A stretch of 32,467 bases of DNA from Mediterranea sp. (in: CFB group bacteria) (lineage in GTDB: Bacteria > Bacteroidota > Bacteroidia > Bacteroidales > Bacteroidaceae). The stretch lies in NCBI GenBank assembly GCA_031287715.1, contig JAITSN010000099.1:1-32467 (forward strand), written 5' to 3'. Position numbers and translations under genes: made by a program. How positions within the stretch are numbered: the first letter of the stretch is position 1; each line of letters opens with the position of its first letter. The notes below the pieces were generated by a model. It was not told where the DNA came from, did not search any database, and worked only from the letters and a program-made list of their open reading frames with translations. This document shows positions 24,316 through 32,151 of this stretch, piece after piece.

Positions 24316-25232
24316 CCGATTGTGTTTTCGCATGTCAGGCAAGCCATCGCCATGCTGTAATACTTGGATAGACCCGAATCGCTGCGCGACGGCACCACCA
24401 CCGGACAGACCGGACCTTGCAGAAGTCCCGCCGCCTCAGCCCCGCCGAACAGACACACAGCTTTATAGAACGTATTGCCCGACTCGATATTCGGGAAAAC
24501 CAGCACGTCGGCCTCCCCGTCGACCGGCGAAGCGATGCCTTTAATATCGCCGCTGGCTTTCTCGCACGCCGTACGTACGTCCAGCGGCCCGTCGACCACC
24601 ACATCGCCGAACTCCCCAGCTTCGGCAAGCTCCACGATATTCACATAATCAAGCGAGACGGGGAATTTTGCATTGACCTTATCCGTGAAATGTATCAATG
24701 CGATGCGCGGCCGCTTTATACCGAAGCTGCGGCATGTGCGAACGGCGTAGCCGATCATCTCTATCCGCTGCTGCAACGCAGGGCGGGGGATGACCGCCGC
24801 ATCGGAGAAAAACAACAGCTTACCGTACGCCGGAATCTCCGTAACAGACAGATGGGTGAGGACTTTCCCTTTGGGAAGCAATCCCTTTTCCTTGTCCAGG
24901 ACGGCATGAAGCAGTTCGTCCGTATGGATGATACCCTTCATCAGAATATCCGCCTGGCCCGCCCTGACAAGGCGAACGGCCTCCCGCGCCGCCTCATCGG
25001 GCCGGTCGGTGTGAAGCACCTCCACAAGGCCGGGGTACTTTTTTAGCGCAGGATACTTCTCCGGTACGGCAGAATCGCCAATCATCACAAACTCTGCAAT
25101 CCCCTCTTCCAGCGCGCGCGAAACGGCATATTCCGTGTTACGGTCGTCGGCACAAACAACCGCAACGCGCCGCCTGCGTTTCAATCCCCTTAAATACTCC
25201 GTCAATTCGGCAAAACTCTTGATTGGTTTCAT
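24312..25232 (-). CDS. ptb: Phosphate butyryltransferase
   Basis: Ptb exchanges the CoA of butyryl-CoA (or other short or branched acyl-CoA) for phosphate, giving the acyl phosphate used by Buk. The 306-residue protein has the Ptb/Pta fold. Supporting segments are VAVVCADDRNTEYAVSRALE, ADILMKGIIHTDELLHAVLD, THLSVTEIPAYGKLLFFSDA, and ASPVDGEADVLVFPNIESGN near the end. The start at 25232 (MKPIKSFAELTEYL) is the family-like start; the frame extends to 25316 without a convincing N-terminus. It overlaps buk by 4 bp. GATATTTG about 20 bp upstream (minus strand) is a one-mismatch -7 box, but no -33 is clear. Confidence 0.92.
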   Translation of the reverse strand: MKPIKSFAELTEYLRGLKRRRRVAVVCADDRNTEYAVSRALEEGIAEFVMIGDSAVPEKYPALKKYPGLVEVLHTDRPDEAAREAVRLVRAGQADILMKGIIHTDELLHAVLDKEKGLLPKGKVLTHLSVTEIPAYGKLLFFSDAAVIPRPALQQRIEMIGYAVRTCRSFGIKRPRIALIHFTDKVNAKFPVSLDYVNIVELAEAGEFGDVVVDGPLDVRTACEKASGDIKGIASPVDGEADVLVFPNIESGNTFYKAVCLFGGAEAAGLLQGPVCPVVVPSRSDSGLSKYYSMAMACLTCENTIG

Positions 25233-25341
25233 TACGATACTCTTTTCAGCAAATATCCGAAAAAATACGGAAACAGAACCAGCCTTAGGGATTAAAATGC
25301 CGGCGGCGGATAGCATTATGACACTTTAGCGGATGGGGCTG

Positions 25342-26757
25342 CTACTTATATCCTCCGGCCTTAGCGATGCGTTTGGGGATGTCTGTGTTATCCATCTTAC
25401 CTTTGAACAGTTCCGATCCGGCACCGATGGCATACACGGGCACATATCCGGCAGAGTGTCCGCCGCTTATCCAACCCACGCCGGCGATGTCATTGAGCAC
25501 TTCCTTGGCTTTGGCGGCCAGCGGTTCACTTTCGGTGTACAGGCTCTTTTCCATTTCCTGGTTCGCTTTCCTGGAAAAGGAAGATTCGTAGCAGTCACGA
25601 AGGAGCTTTTCGTGCTCCCACTTGACGGGCAGTTCCGTCCAAAGCCCCATAGTCTTGCCCAGAAGTTCTTTGATCTCTTCCCAGCTGGTACGGTGGCCTT
25701 TCTGCTTACGTAATGCTGTGATGGAAGAAGACAGCGTGCCGGTCGACTGCTTTTGATGCGCCAGCGCTTTCAGGTTCATTTCATACTTGCCTTTGCCTAA
25801 GCCAAGCCCACCGGTCTCATGGTCGGCTGTTACGACGATGAGGGTTTCCTTCGGATGCTTTTTGTAGAACTCATAGGCTACCTTAACGGCATTGTCCAGA
25901 TCAACCACTTCCCGGAAAGTAGTTGCGGCATCGTTGTCATGGCAAGACCAGTCGATCATCCCCCCTTCGACCATCAGGAAGAAACCTTTGCTGTTGTTCC
26001 CGCCGAGGAAAGAAATGGCGCTTTCGGTTATCTGCTGCAGTGTCAGATCGCTTTCGCCGCGGTCTATCGCATAAGACAGCGAGCGTCTGCCGGCCGGTGC
26101 TTCTTCTTCCTGGATCAAAATCATCTTCTTTGCCGGGGAGGACTTCGCTTTGAAGTCTTTGTATCCTCTTGCTATGGTATAGCCTGCTTCTTCAAAGATG
26201 GGGAACACGCTTGGCGCTTCCTTTTTATTATATGTAGTGTTAGGTTTCAGGAAACCACTGCCGGCATAGAAGTCGAAGCCTGCTTTGGGCAGGTCCAGGG
26301 CGATCTCGTAATACATGCTGCGCTCGGGCTGGTGCGCGTAGAACGCCGCAGGCGTGGCATGATCGACGCTCACGCTTGTGGTTACGCCGACTTTCTTACC
26401 GGAACGCTTGGCCATTTCCGCCACCGAAGTAAGGCGTTGTTTGCCGCTGTCCAACCCAATGGCGCCGTTATACGTCTTCTCCCCGGTAGCCAATGCCGTA
26501 CCGGCGGCCGAAGAGTCCGTGACCGAGTTAGTCGCCGAAAAGGTCGAAGCCACATTAATCACAGGGAATTGGGTGAACTGCAACGGCTTGACGCCTATCC
26601 GGCTTTCCGCTGCGTCGGCCAGGTACATCTCCGTGCCGTTCACCTGATTGACACCCATTCCGTCACCAATAAAATAGAATACATACTTCGCCTTTCCTTG
26701 TGCAAACAAAGCCGTTGCAAATAAGGCGAAAAACAATACATGGACAAGTCTCTTCAT
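25342..26757 (-). CDS. Secreted alkaline phosphatase (PhoA-type)
   Basis: This metal-dependent phosphomonoesterase is exported to the periplasm. The signal peptide is KRLVHVLFFALFATALFAQ, with cleavage expected around AQG. YFIGDGMGVNQVN holds the first metal ligands. SVTDSSAAGTALATGEKTYN holds the Asp-Ser nucleophile pair. FLMVEGGMIDWSCHDNDA and VVTADHETGGLGLG hold later metal ligands, and VGWISGGHSAGYVPVYA the final histidine. At 471 residues it is complete. A second ATG six bases upstream (26763) is possible. It could serve phosphate scavenging; no Pho-box was recognised. The downstream gene (ptb) is 109 bp away and looks independent. Confidence 0.93.
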   Translation of the reverse strand: MKRLVHVLFFALFATALFAQGKAKYVFYFIGDGMGVNQVNGTEMYLADAAESRIGVKPLQFTQFPVINVASTFSATNSVTDSSAAGTALATGEKTYNGAIGLDSGKQRLTSVAEMAKRSGKKVGVTTSVSVDHATPAAFYAHQPERSMYYEIALDLPKAGFDFYAGSGFLKPNTTYNKKEAPSVFPIFEEAGYTIARGYKDFKAKSSPAKKMILIQEEEAPAGRRSLSYAIDRGESDLTLQQITESAISFLGGNNSKGFFLMVEGGMIDWSCHDNDAATTFREVVDLDNAVKVAYEFYKKHPKETLIVVTADHETGGLGLGKGKYEMNLKALAHQKQSTGTLSSSITALRKQKGHRTSWEEIKELLGKTMGLWTELPVKWEHEKLLRDCYESSFSRKANQEMEKSLYTESEPLAAKAKEVLNDIAGVGWISGGHSAGYVPVYAIGAGSELFKGKMDNTDIPKRIAKAGGYK

Positions 26758-26789
26758 AATCATATAGTATAAAAATCAAACATGAGCAA

Positions 26790-26797
26790 CAAAGATA
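26790..26797 (-). promoter_or_regulatory. -7 box (TATCTTTG) of the alkaline phosphatase gene
   Basis: The minus strand reads TATCTTTG, fitting TAnnTTTG, about 33 bp before the ATG at 26757. Possible TTG elements lie 15 and 24 bp further up, neither at the ideal 19-21 bp, so the gene may use an activator or a weak promoter. Confidence 0.45.
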
Positions 26798-26889
26798 ATT
26801 ATTTTGCTTACACAACCTAAGCAAGGCCGCTATTAATAAAGAAAGGTCGCCGCCGTCCGGAATTCTGTAATCATCCGGAATTATATTCG

Positions 26890-26907
26890 TAACTTTGTCT
26901 ACCTTTG
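26890..26907 (+). promoter_or_regulatory. Two overlapping-range -7 boxes before the RNase H gene
   Basis: TAACTTTG (26890-26897) and TACCTTTG (26900-26907) both fit TAnnTTTG and lie 33 and 23 bp before the ATG at 26930. CTG at 26865-26867 is the closest -33-like word, 22 bp before the first box. The intergenic region is shared with the divergent alkaline phosphatase promoter. Confidence 0.5.
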
Positions 26908-26929
26908 CCTAACTAAAATCAATCCACCA

Positions 26930-27574
26930 ATGAGTAAATATAATGAGAAGTATAGAAAGAAGTATTATGTAGTTTGGATCGGGGTCACCCCGGGACTATA
27001 CGATACCTGGACAGAATGTCTGCCCCAGGTGAAGGGTTATGAAGGAGCCAGGTATAGATCCTTCAGTACAAAAGAGGAGGCCGAGTACGCCTTTGAGCAT
27101 CCAACCGAAGAACACCTCCGCAGGAGGACAAGGAAGAAAAAGGCGCCGCCGGCCCCGTACCCCGACTGTGTTATTCAGGACAGCTTATCCGTAGACGCCG
27201 CCTGCAGCGGAAACCCCGGAGCGATGCTATACCGCGGCGTACATGTCGCCAGCGGGCAGGAAATATTCCGTGTCGGCCCGATGGAAGGAACGAATAACAT
27301 CGGAGAGTTCCTGGCCGTCGTCCACGGGCTTGCCTGGATCAAAGAAAAGGGGCTTGACATGCCGGTGTATACCGACAGTCTCAGCGCAATAAAGTGGGCC
27401 AGGGAGAAAAAATGCGGAACAACCCTTGAGCGAAGAGCCGGAACCGAACAGCTGTTCAGCATTATCGAACGCGCCGAGAAGTGGCTTAAAGAGAACGTCT
27501 ATACGACCACGGTCATCAAATGGGAAACCAGGGAGTGGGGAGAGATACCTGCCGACTTTGGCCGCAAGAGATGA
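26930..27574 (+). CDS. Viroplasmin-domain ribonuclease HI
   Basis: This RNase H degrades the RNA strand of RNA-DNA hybrids. It has 214 residues and two domains. Residues 1-60 are the caulimovirus viroplasmin-like domain (KKYYVVWIGVTPGLYDTW; YRSFSTKEEAEYAFEHP), which binds hybrids. A basic linker (RRRTRKKKAPPAP) follows, and then the RNase HI fold. The acidic catalytic residues are visible in SVDAACSGNPGAM (Asp), NNIGEFLAVVHGL (Glu), VYTDSLSAIKWARE (Asp) and WGEIPADFGRK (final Asp). Eukaryotic RNase H1 has the same N-terminal domain. It stands alone, divergent from the phosphatase gene. A TAnnTTTG box lies just upstream and a hairpin just downstream. Confidence 0.93.
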   Translation: MSKYNEKYRKKYYVVWIGVTPGLYDTWTECLPQVKGYEGARYRSFSTKEEAEYAFEHPTEEHLRRRTRKKKAPPAPYPDCVIQDSLSVDAACSGNPGAMLYRGVHVASGQEIFRVGPMEGTNNIGEFLAVVHGLAWIKEKGLDMPVYTDSLSAIKWAREKKCGTTLERRAGTEQLFSIIERAEKWLKENVYTTTVIKWETREWGEIPADFGRKR

Positions 27575-27591
27575 AGCACCCGCATAGCCTC

Positions 27592-27631
27592 CAAAAAAAA
27601 TTCCCCTTAGCCACGCCTGGCCAGGGGAATT
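27592..27631. terminator. Stem-loop after the RNase H gene
   Basis: AATTCCCCT (27599-27607) pairs with AGGGGAATT (27623-27631); an inner GCCA/TGGC stem extends the structure. An A-run (27592-27600) precedes it. The T-run therefore lies on the minus strand, although the only adjacent upstream gene is on the plus strand. It may still end the RNase H transcript. Confidence 0.6.
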
Positions 27632-28075
27632 TACAAACAAAACAACAAAGAATGCCGTGATTCACATCAAAACACCTCAAAATATAGTGGTTTCTTTATT
27701 ATGGTTTCACATTTAACGCTGTATTTAGTTTCACATTTACTTCCGTATTCCAATCTGTATCCGGATCTTCACCGGACAGTTCTTGATGAGTAGCGGTAAG
27801 TGGGCTATCCGCATCCGGATTGACGGCCCGGCTACATACCGTATCATTTAAGAACTATGCAAAGATCGGATTGTTTTCCCGATTAAAAAAGGTTCATACT
27901 ACCGAATAAAACGTACTTTTCACCTATTCGGGCTATTTCCTTCATATAACACTGCTTTGCGTTGGTATAAAAAGGCTTCTTATACCACGATCTTCCATCT
28001 TTTTGTACAGGCTTCCATCTCATCCCGGATGCTAATTCGTTTCTTTGTATACAGAATGATAAACGTAAAAGACGA
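27632..28075. other. Gene-free leader region upstream of GH2 with several inverted repeats
   Basis: No credible coding frame is present in about 440 bp. Visible structure includes a 12-bp direct repeat around GTTTCACATTTA (about 27704-27740). Three inverted repeats follow: ATCGG/CCGAT (about 27866-27881), CCGAATA/TATTCGG (27902-27908 and 27925-27931) and TGGTATAA/TTATACCA (27963-27970 and 27980-27987). The last lies about 90 bp before the GH2 start and is the best operator candidate. TTTCTTTG near 28040 is a one-mismatch -7 box. No tRNA, riboswitch or CRISPR pattern was recognised. Confidence 0.5.
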
Positions 28076-30973
28076 ATGACGATGAAAAGATCCGTTCTAA
28101 TGCTTGCGGCACTTGGTCCGCTGCTTGTGGCTGCACAGCAAACCGAAACGCTCTACCTCTCCGGAAAGGGGCTTGACGACACCAAGACATGGGAGTTTTA
28201 TTGCAGCGGTGGAATGAATAGCGGTAAATGGATGGAGATCGGCGTCCCCTCACAGTGGGAACTGCAAGGCTTCGGTGAATACTCCTACGGCAGATGGTAC
28301 ACGATCAAGGGCGCCCAGCCCCCTACAGAGACCGGAATCTACCGGACAACTTTCCACATCCCTCCAGCCTGGAGGGGAAAGCAAATAACCATTGTCTTTG
28401 AAGGCTCAATGACCGATACCGAGGTGACGGTCAACGGCTTACCGGCCGGAGACATTCACCGGGGCGGCTTCAACCGCTTCGCCTATACCATTACAGACAA
28501 GATCGTTGAAGGAAAGAATGATCTGGAAGTGAAGGTCGCCAAAGAGTCGTCCGACAGGTCGGTGAACGCAGCCGAGCGGAAAGCCGACTGGTGGATATTC
28601 GGCGGCATCTACCGGCCGGTTTACTTGGAGGCCAAACCGCCCGTCAACATTGAGCGCATCGCCGTTGATGCCCGGGCGGACGGTACGCTGGCAGCCGAAG
28701 TCTTTACCACCCCGTTGGAAGAAGGCTACACCCTGGTGGCCGGCATCCGTCCGGTTGGAACATCCGGCAAAAGCATCACTAAAGCATCTGGCGAAAGCAC
28801 CACTAAAGCATCCGGCGCAAGGCTGAAGCGGCAGACAGCCCGTATAAGTGCCGGCAACAAGCACACCGTACAATTCCGCTGGGACGGCATCCGGCCCTGG
28901 AATACCGAAACACCGGAACTGTACGACCTCACACTCGAACTTACCGACCAGCGCCGGAACACCATACACGTCCACCGCGAACGCATCGGATTCCGAACCG
29001 TAGAGTTCCGGATGAAAGACGGCATCTACCTCAACGGAACGAAGATCGTATTAAAAGGCATCAACCGCCATTCCTTCCATCCTGACGGCGGGCGCACCAC
29101 CAGCAAAGCGATCAGCATCGCCGACGGCAAGCTGATAAAGGAAATGCATATGAACGCCGTCCGTACACACTATGCGCCGGACAAACACTTCCTGGATGCC
29201 TGCGACTCACTCGGCCTTTTCGTCATCTCCGAGCTGGCCGGATGGCAAAACGCCTACTCGACCGAAGTCGGATCCAAACGGGTGAAAGAGTTAGTGACGC
29301 ATCAGGTAAACCATCCATCCATCATCCTCTGGAGCAATGGCAACGAAGGAGGCTTTAACGGCGCCATCGATCCGCTCTTCCGTGAGCACGACCCCCAGAA
29401 ACGGCATGTGATCCACGCCTGGGCGGACTTCGACAACCTCGATACACACCACTATCCGACCTTCCTCACCGGAATCGCCCGCTTCATCAACGGATACAAG
29501 GTCTTCATGCCCACCGAGTTCCAGCACGGCATGTACGACCAGGGGCACGGCGCAGGCCTGGAGGACTTCTGGGCGCAGTACACCGCCCACCCGCTGTTCG
29601 CAGGCGGAGTAATGTGGGACTTCTCCGACAATGCCGTCAAGCGCAGTGACAAGGGAGGCATCCTCGACTCAGACGGATCAAACGGCGCCGATGGCATCCT
29701 GGGGCCTTACCGGCAGAAGGAAGGCAGCTACTACACCGTACGCGAAGTATGGGCGCCCATACAGTTCAATACCCTCTACATCACCCCGTCTTTCAACGGC
29801 AAATTCATCATCCGCAATGACTATCTCTTTTCCAACCTGAACACCTGCAAGATGAACTACCGGATCCTGACCGCCCCCTCTCCAGCCACCCGCAACGAGC
29901 AAAAAGTCATTGCAGCAGGAAGCATCACTCTGCCGGCCATCGACCCCCGCGAAGCCGGAACAGCGCATATGGACATGCCCGCCAACTTCTTTGAAGGAGA
30001 CATCCTTGAGATCAAAGCGTGGGACAGGCACAGCAACGAGATCTGCACCTGGACGTGGCCCATCCGCTATGCCGGTGAATATACACGCGGGCAGCTGGCC
30101 AACATCACCGCCAAAGGCCACGCCGAAGTAAAGCGGCAGGACGGCAAAGTAAGCCTGGCCGCACAAGGCGTCACCATCACTTTCGACACCCTCACAGCAC
30201 AGATCGACCAAGTGACCAACCGCCATGGAACCGTCTCCTTCACCAACGGGCCTATCCCCATCGGCATAAAAGCGAGGGTGAAAGACGTACGGTCATACAC
30301 CGAAGGCCCGAACGCCATATTCACCGTCCGGTACTACGGGGGAATAGACTCCATCCGCTGGGAAATGACCCCTGCCGGACTTATCCGGATGCACGCCGTA
30401 ATGCTGAACAAGGCCGGCAGCGGCACCGGCTTTGATGAAGCCATCTTTGAAGACCGGATCTCCAACTTCGGCCTCTCCTTCTGCTACCCCGAAGCAAAAG
30501 TGGAAGGCATGAGATGGTTCGGGCGAGGCCCCTACCGCGTATGGCGCAACCGCATCCACGGGACAAGCTACGGCATATGGGAGAAAGCCTACAACAACAC
30601 CGTCACAGGCGCCGGCTACGGCAACCTCATCTACCCCGAATTTAAAGGCTATCACGGCAACCTCTATTGGAGCACCCTGGCCACCACCGAAAGCCCCATC
30701 ACCGTATACGCCGGAAGCGACGGCATCTTTATGCGCGTCTTCACGCCGGACGAACCCGAAGACAACAAAGCCGGCTGGAGCGCCAACCCATCTTTCCCTG
30801 AAGGCGACATCTCCTTCCTCTACGAGATACCGGCCATGCGCTGCTTCAAGCCCCTGTCACAGCAAGGCCCGAAGAGCCAACCGTCCAACATACGCATTAA
30901 GAAAGGAGACCAAGGCATACATATGGAACTATGGTTTGACTTTACCGCCAACCCTTCCTTATTATATAAATAG
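28076..30973 (+). CDS. Secreted GH2 glycoside hydrolase, LacZ-like beta-galactosidase family
   Basis: The 965-residue enzyme has a signal peptide (KRSVLMLAALGPLLVAAQQ). A sugar-binding jelly-roll follows (GIYRTTFHIPPAWRGKQ; FEGSMTDTEVTVNG), then an immunoglobulin-like domain and a TIM barrel. The acid/base Glu is in ILWSNGNEGGFNG, and the nucleophile is probably the Glu of MPTEFQHGMYDQGHG. GGVMWDFSDNAV also fits GH2. Residues from about 700 resemble LacZ domain 5, with MRWFGRGPYRVWRNRIHG. The usual LacZ 'GPHENYxDR' is altered there, so the natural substrate may not be lactose. The linker near residue 230 holds an 8-residue tandem repeat. A second ATG at 28082 is possible. No SusC/D genes are adjacent. 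Confidence 0.88.
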   Translation: MTMKRSVLMLAALGPLLVAAQQTETLYLSGKGLDDTKTWEFYCSGGMNSGKWMEIGVPSQWELQGFGEYSYGRWYTIKGAQPPTETGIYRTTFHIPPAWRGKQITIVFEGSMTDTEVTVNGLPAGDIHRGGFNRFAYTITDKIVEGKNDLEVKVAKESSDRSVNAAERKADWWIFGGIYRPVYLEAKPPVNIERIAVDARADGTLAAEVFTTPLEEGYTLVAGIRPVGTSGKSITKASGESTTKASGARLKRQTARISAGNKHTVQFRWDGIRPWNTETPELYDLTLELTDQRRNTIHVHRERIGFRTVEFRMKDGIYLNGTKIVLKGINRHSFHPDGGRTTSKAISIADGKLIKEMHMNAVRTHYAPDKHFLDACDSLGLFVISELAGWQNAYSTEVGSKRVKELVTHQVNHPSIILWSNGNEGGFNGAIDPLFREHDPQKRHVIHAWADFDNLDTHHYPTFLTGIARFINGYKVFMPTEFQHGMYDQGHGAGLEDFWAQYTAHPLFAGGVMWDFSDNAVKRSDKGGILDSDGSNGADGILGPYRQKEGSYYTVREVWAPIQFNTLYITPSFNGKFIIRNDYLFSNLNTCKMNYRILTAPSPATRNEQKVIAAGSITLPAIDPREAGTAHMDMPANFFEGDILEIKAWDRHSNEICTWTWPIRYAGEYTRGQLANITAKGHAEVKRQDGKVSLAAQGVTITFDTLTAQIDQVTNRHGTVSFTNGPIPIGIKARVKDVRSYTEGPNAIFTVRYYGGIDSIRWEMTPAGLIRMHAVMLNKAGSGTGFDEAIFEDRISNFGLSFCYPEAKVEGMRWFGRGPYRVWRNRIHGTSYGIWEKAYNNTVTGAGYGNLIYPEFKGYHGNLYWSTLATTESPITVYAGSDGIFMRVFTPDEPEDNKAGWSANPSFPEGDISFLYEIPAMRCFKPLSQQGPKSQPSNIRIKKGDQGIHMELWFDFTANPSLLYK
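28761..28828 (+). repeat. In-frame 24-bp tandem repeat inside the GH2 gene
   Basis: Units at 28761-28784 and 28785-28808 differ at only 3 of 24 bases (CATCCGGCAAAAGC vs CATCTGGCGAAAGC at their starts). A third partial unit begins at 28809. They encode about SGKSITKA, SGESTTKA and SGARLK, a Ser/Thr/Lys-rich spacer in the second domain. A multiple of three keeps the frame if copy number changes. Confidence 0.8.
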
Positions 30974-31005
30974 GAAAGCGACAAAGAAGCAGCAAGAAAA
31001 ATACC

Positions 31006-31013
31006 TACCTTTG
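31006..31013 (+). promoter_or_regulatory. -7 box (TACCTTTG) of the ribonuclease Z gene
   Basis: TACCTTTG fits the TAnnTTTG consensus and lies 33 bp before the ATG at 31047. No TTG is found at the expected distance upstream. The gene therefore probably has its own start in addition to any read-through from the GH2 gene. Confidence 0.5.
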
Positions 31014-31046
31014 TGATGGCCTAAACGATACAGGCCCCGAATCACA

Positions 31047-31964
31047 ATGGAGAAATTTGAACTACACATCCTCGGCTGCGGCTCAGCCCTGCCGACGACC
31101 CGTCACTTCCCGACCTCACAGGTGTTGAACATCCGTGAAAAACTGTTCATGATCGACTGTGGCGAAGGATCGCAGATACAACTGCGGCGATCCCGCCTGA
31201 AATTCTCCCGCCTGAACCACATCTTCATCTCCCATCTGCACGGCGACCACTGCTTCGGACTGATGGGGATCATCTCCACATTCGGCCTCCTGGGACGAAC
31301 GGCAGAGCTGACAATCCACGCTCCCGAAGGCGCCAAAAGACTATTCACACCCCTGCTTGACTTCTTTTGCGCCCACCTGCCGTACACCGTCTCTTTTCAT
31401 GAGTTCAAACCCGGCGAAAAGCCCGAAGTCATCTACACCGACCGCTCACTAACAGTGACGACCATCCCGCTGAAACACCGCCTACCCTGCTGCGGCTTCC
31501 TCTTCGCGGAGAATCAACGCCAGAACCATATCATTCGTGAGATGATCGACTTCTACAGGATCCCAACATACGAGCTGAATAAGATAAAGAACGGCGCCGG
31601 TTACACTACCGCAGACGGACAGGACATACCAAACAACCGGCTGACACGCCCTTCCGAACCCGCCCGACGGTATGCCTACTGCTCGGACACCGTCTGCATA
31701 GACACCATTGTAGACCAGATCAAAGAAGTAAACTTGCTGTTCCACGAAGCCACCTTTATACACAAAGACCTCCCCAGAGCGAAGGAGACCTTCCACACCA
31801 CCGCAGCGCAAGCCGCAACCATCGCTAAGGCCGCCAACGTAAAACAGTTAGTGATCGGGCACTTCTCCGCCCGTTATGAAGACGAAACAATCCTGCTGCA
31901 CGAAGCCCGGGCCATCTTCCCCAATACCCTTTTAGCCAAAGAATCCCTTTGTATTCCGGTTTAA
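31047..31964 (+). CDS. rnz: Ribonuclease Z (tRNA 3'-processing endonuclease)
   Basis: RNase Z is a zinc metallo-beta-lactamase-fold nuclease that cuts the 3' trailer from tRNA precursors. At 305 residues it is the short bacterial form. The zinc motif HLHGDH is at about residues 62-67 (FISHLHGDHCFGLMG). ILGCGSALPTTRHFPTSQ is the conserved start, MIDCGEGSQIQLRR is the first-strand signature, and IPLKHRLPCCGFLF carries the next histidine. YCSDT has the bridging Asp, and VIGHFSARY holds the last histidine. The flexible-arm region needed for tRNA grip is in residues 150-200. The start at 31047 agrees with the TACCTTTG box upstream. Confidence 0.95.
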   Translation: MEKFELHILGCGSALPTTRHFPTSQVLNIREKLFMIDCGEGSQIQLRRSRLKFSRLNHIFISHLHGDHCFGLMGIISTFGLLGRTAELTIHAPEGAKRLFTPLLDFFCAHLPYTVSFHEFKPGEKPEVIYTDRSLTVTTIPLKHRLPCCGFLFAENQRQNHIIREMIDFYRIPTYELNKIKNGAGYTTADGQDIPNNRLTRPSEPARRYAYCSDTVCIDTIVDQIKEVNLLFHEATFIHKDLPRAKETFHTTAAQAATIAKAANVKQLVIGHFSARYEDETILLHEARAIFPNTLLAKESLCIPV

Positions 31965-32130
31965 CTGATAGCTCCCGTTTATTTCCTGTTTTTGAGGCCA
32001 TTTAAAGGAAAAATGAGACCCTCATAAAAAAATATACCGGATTACTTGCACAGTTGAAATAAAGCGAATAGCTTCACCGCCGTAAAGCGAGCACGAACCC
32101 ATATGGTAAATAATTATCAATTTATAATTT

Positions 32131-32148
32131 AACGTGAGTTCGATATAA
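32131..32148. repeat. Possible terminal inverted repeat of the IS982-type element
   Basis: AACGTGAGTTCGATATAA lies just outside the transposase stop codon, where the end of an IS982 element is expected. The partner repeat would be beyond the right edge of the window, so it cannot be confirmed here. The region between the rnz stop and this site (31965-32130) is AT-rich and shows no gene. Confidence 0.4.
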
Positions 32149-32151
32149 CAA

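Noticed and set aside
28020..28060. Promoter TTTCTTTG before the GH2 gene
   Set aside because: It lacks the invariant A at the second position and has no -33 element at 19-21 bp; it is noted only as a weak candidate.
31985..32030. Terminator after ribonuclease Z (ATGAG-ACC-CTCAT followed by A7)
   Set aside because: The stem is only 5 bp and the tract is A-rich on the plus strand, so it would not terminate the rnz transcript.
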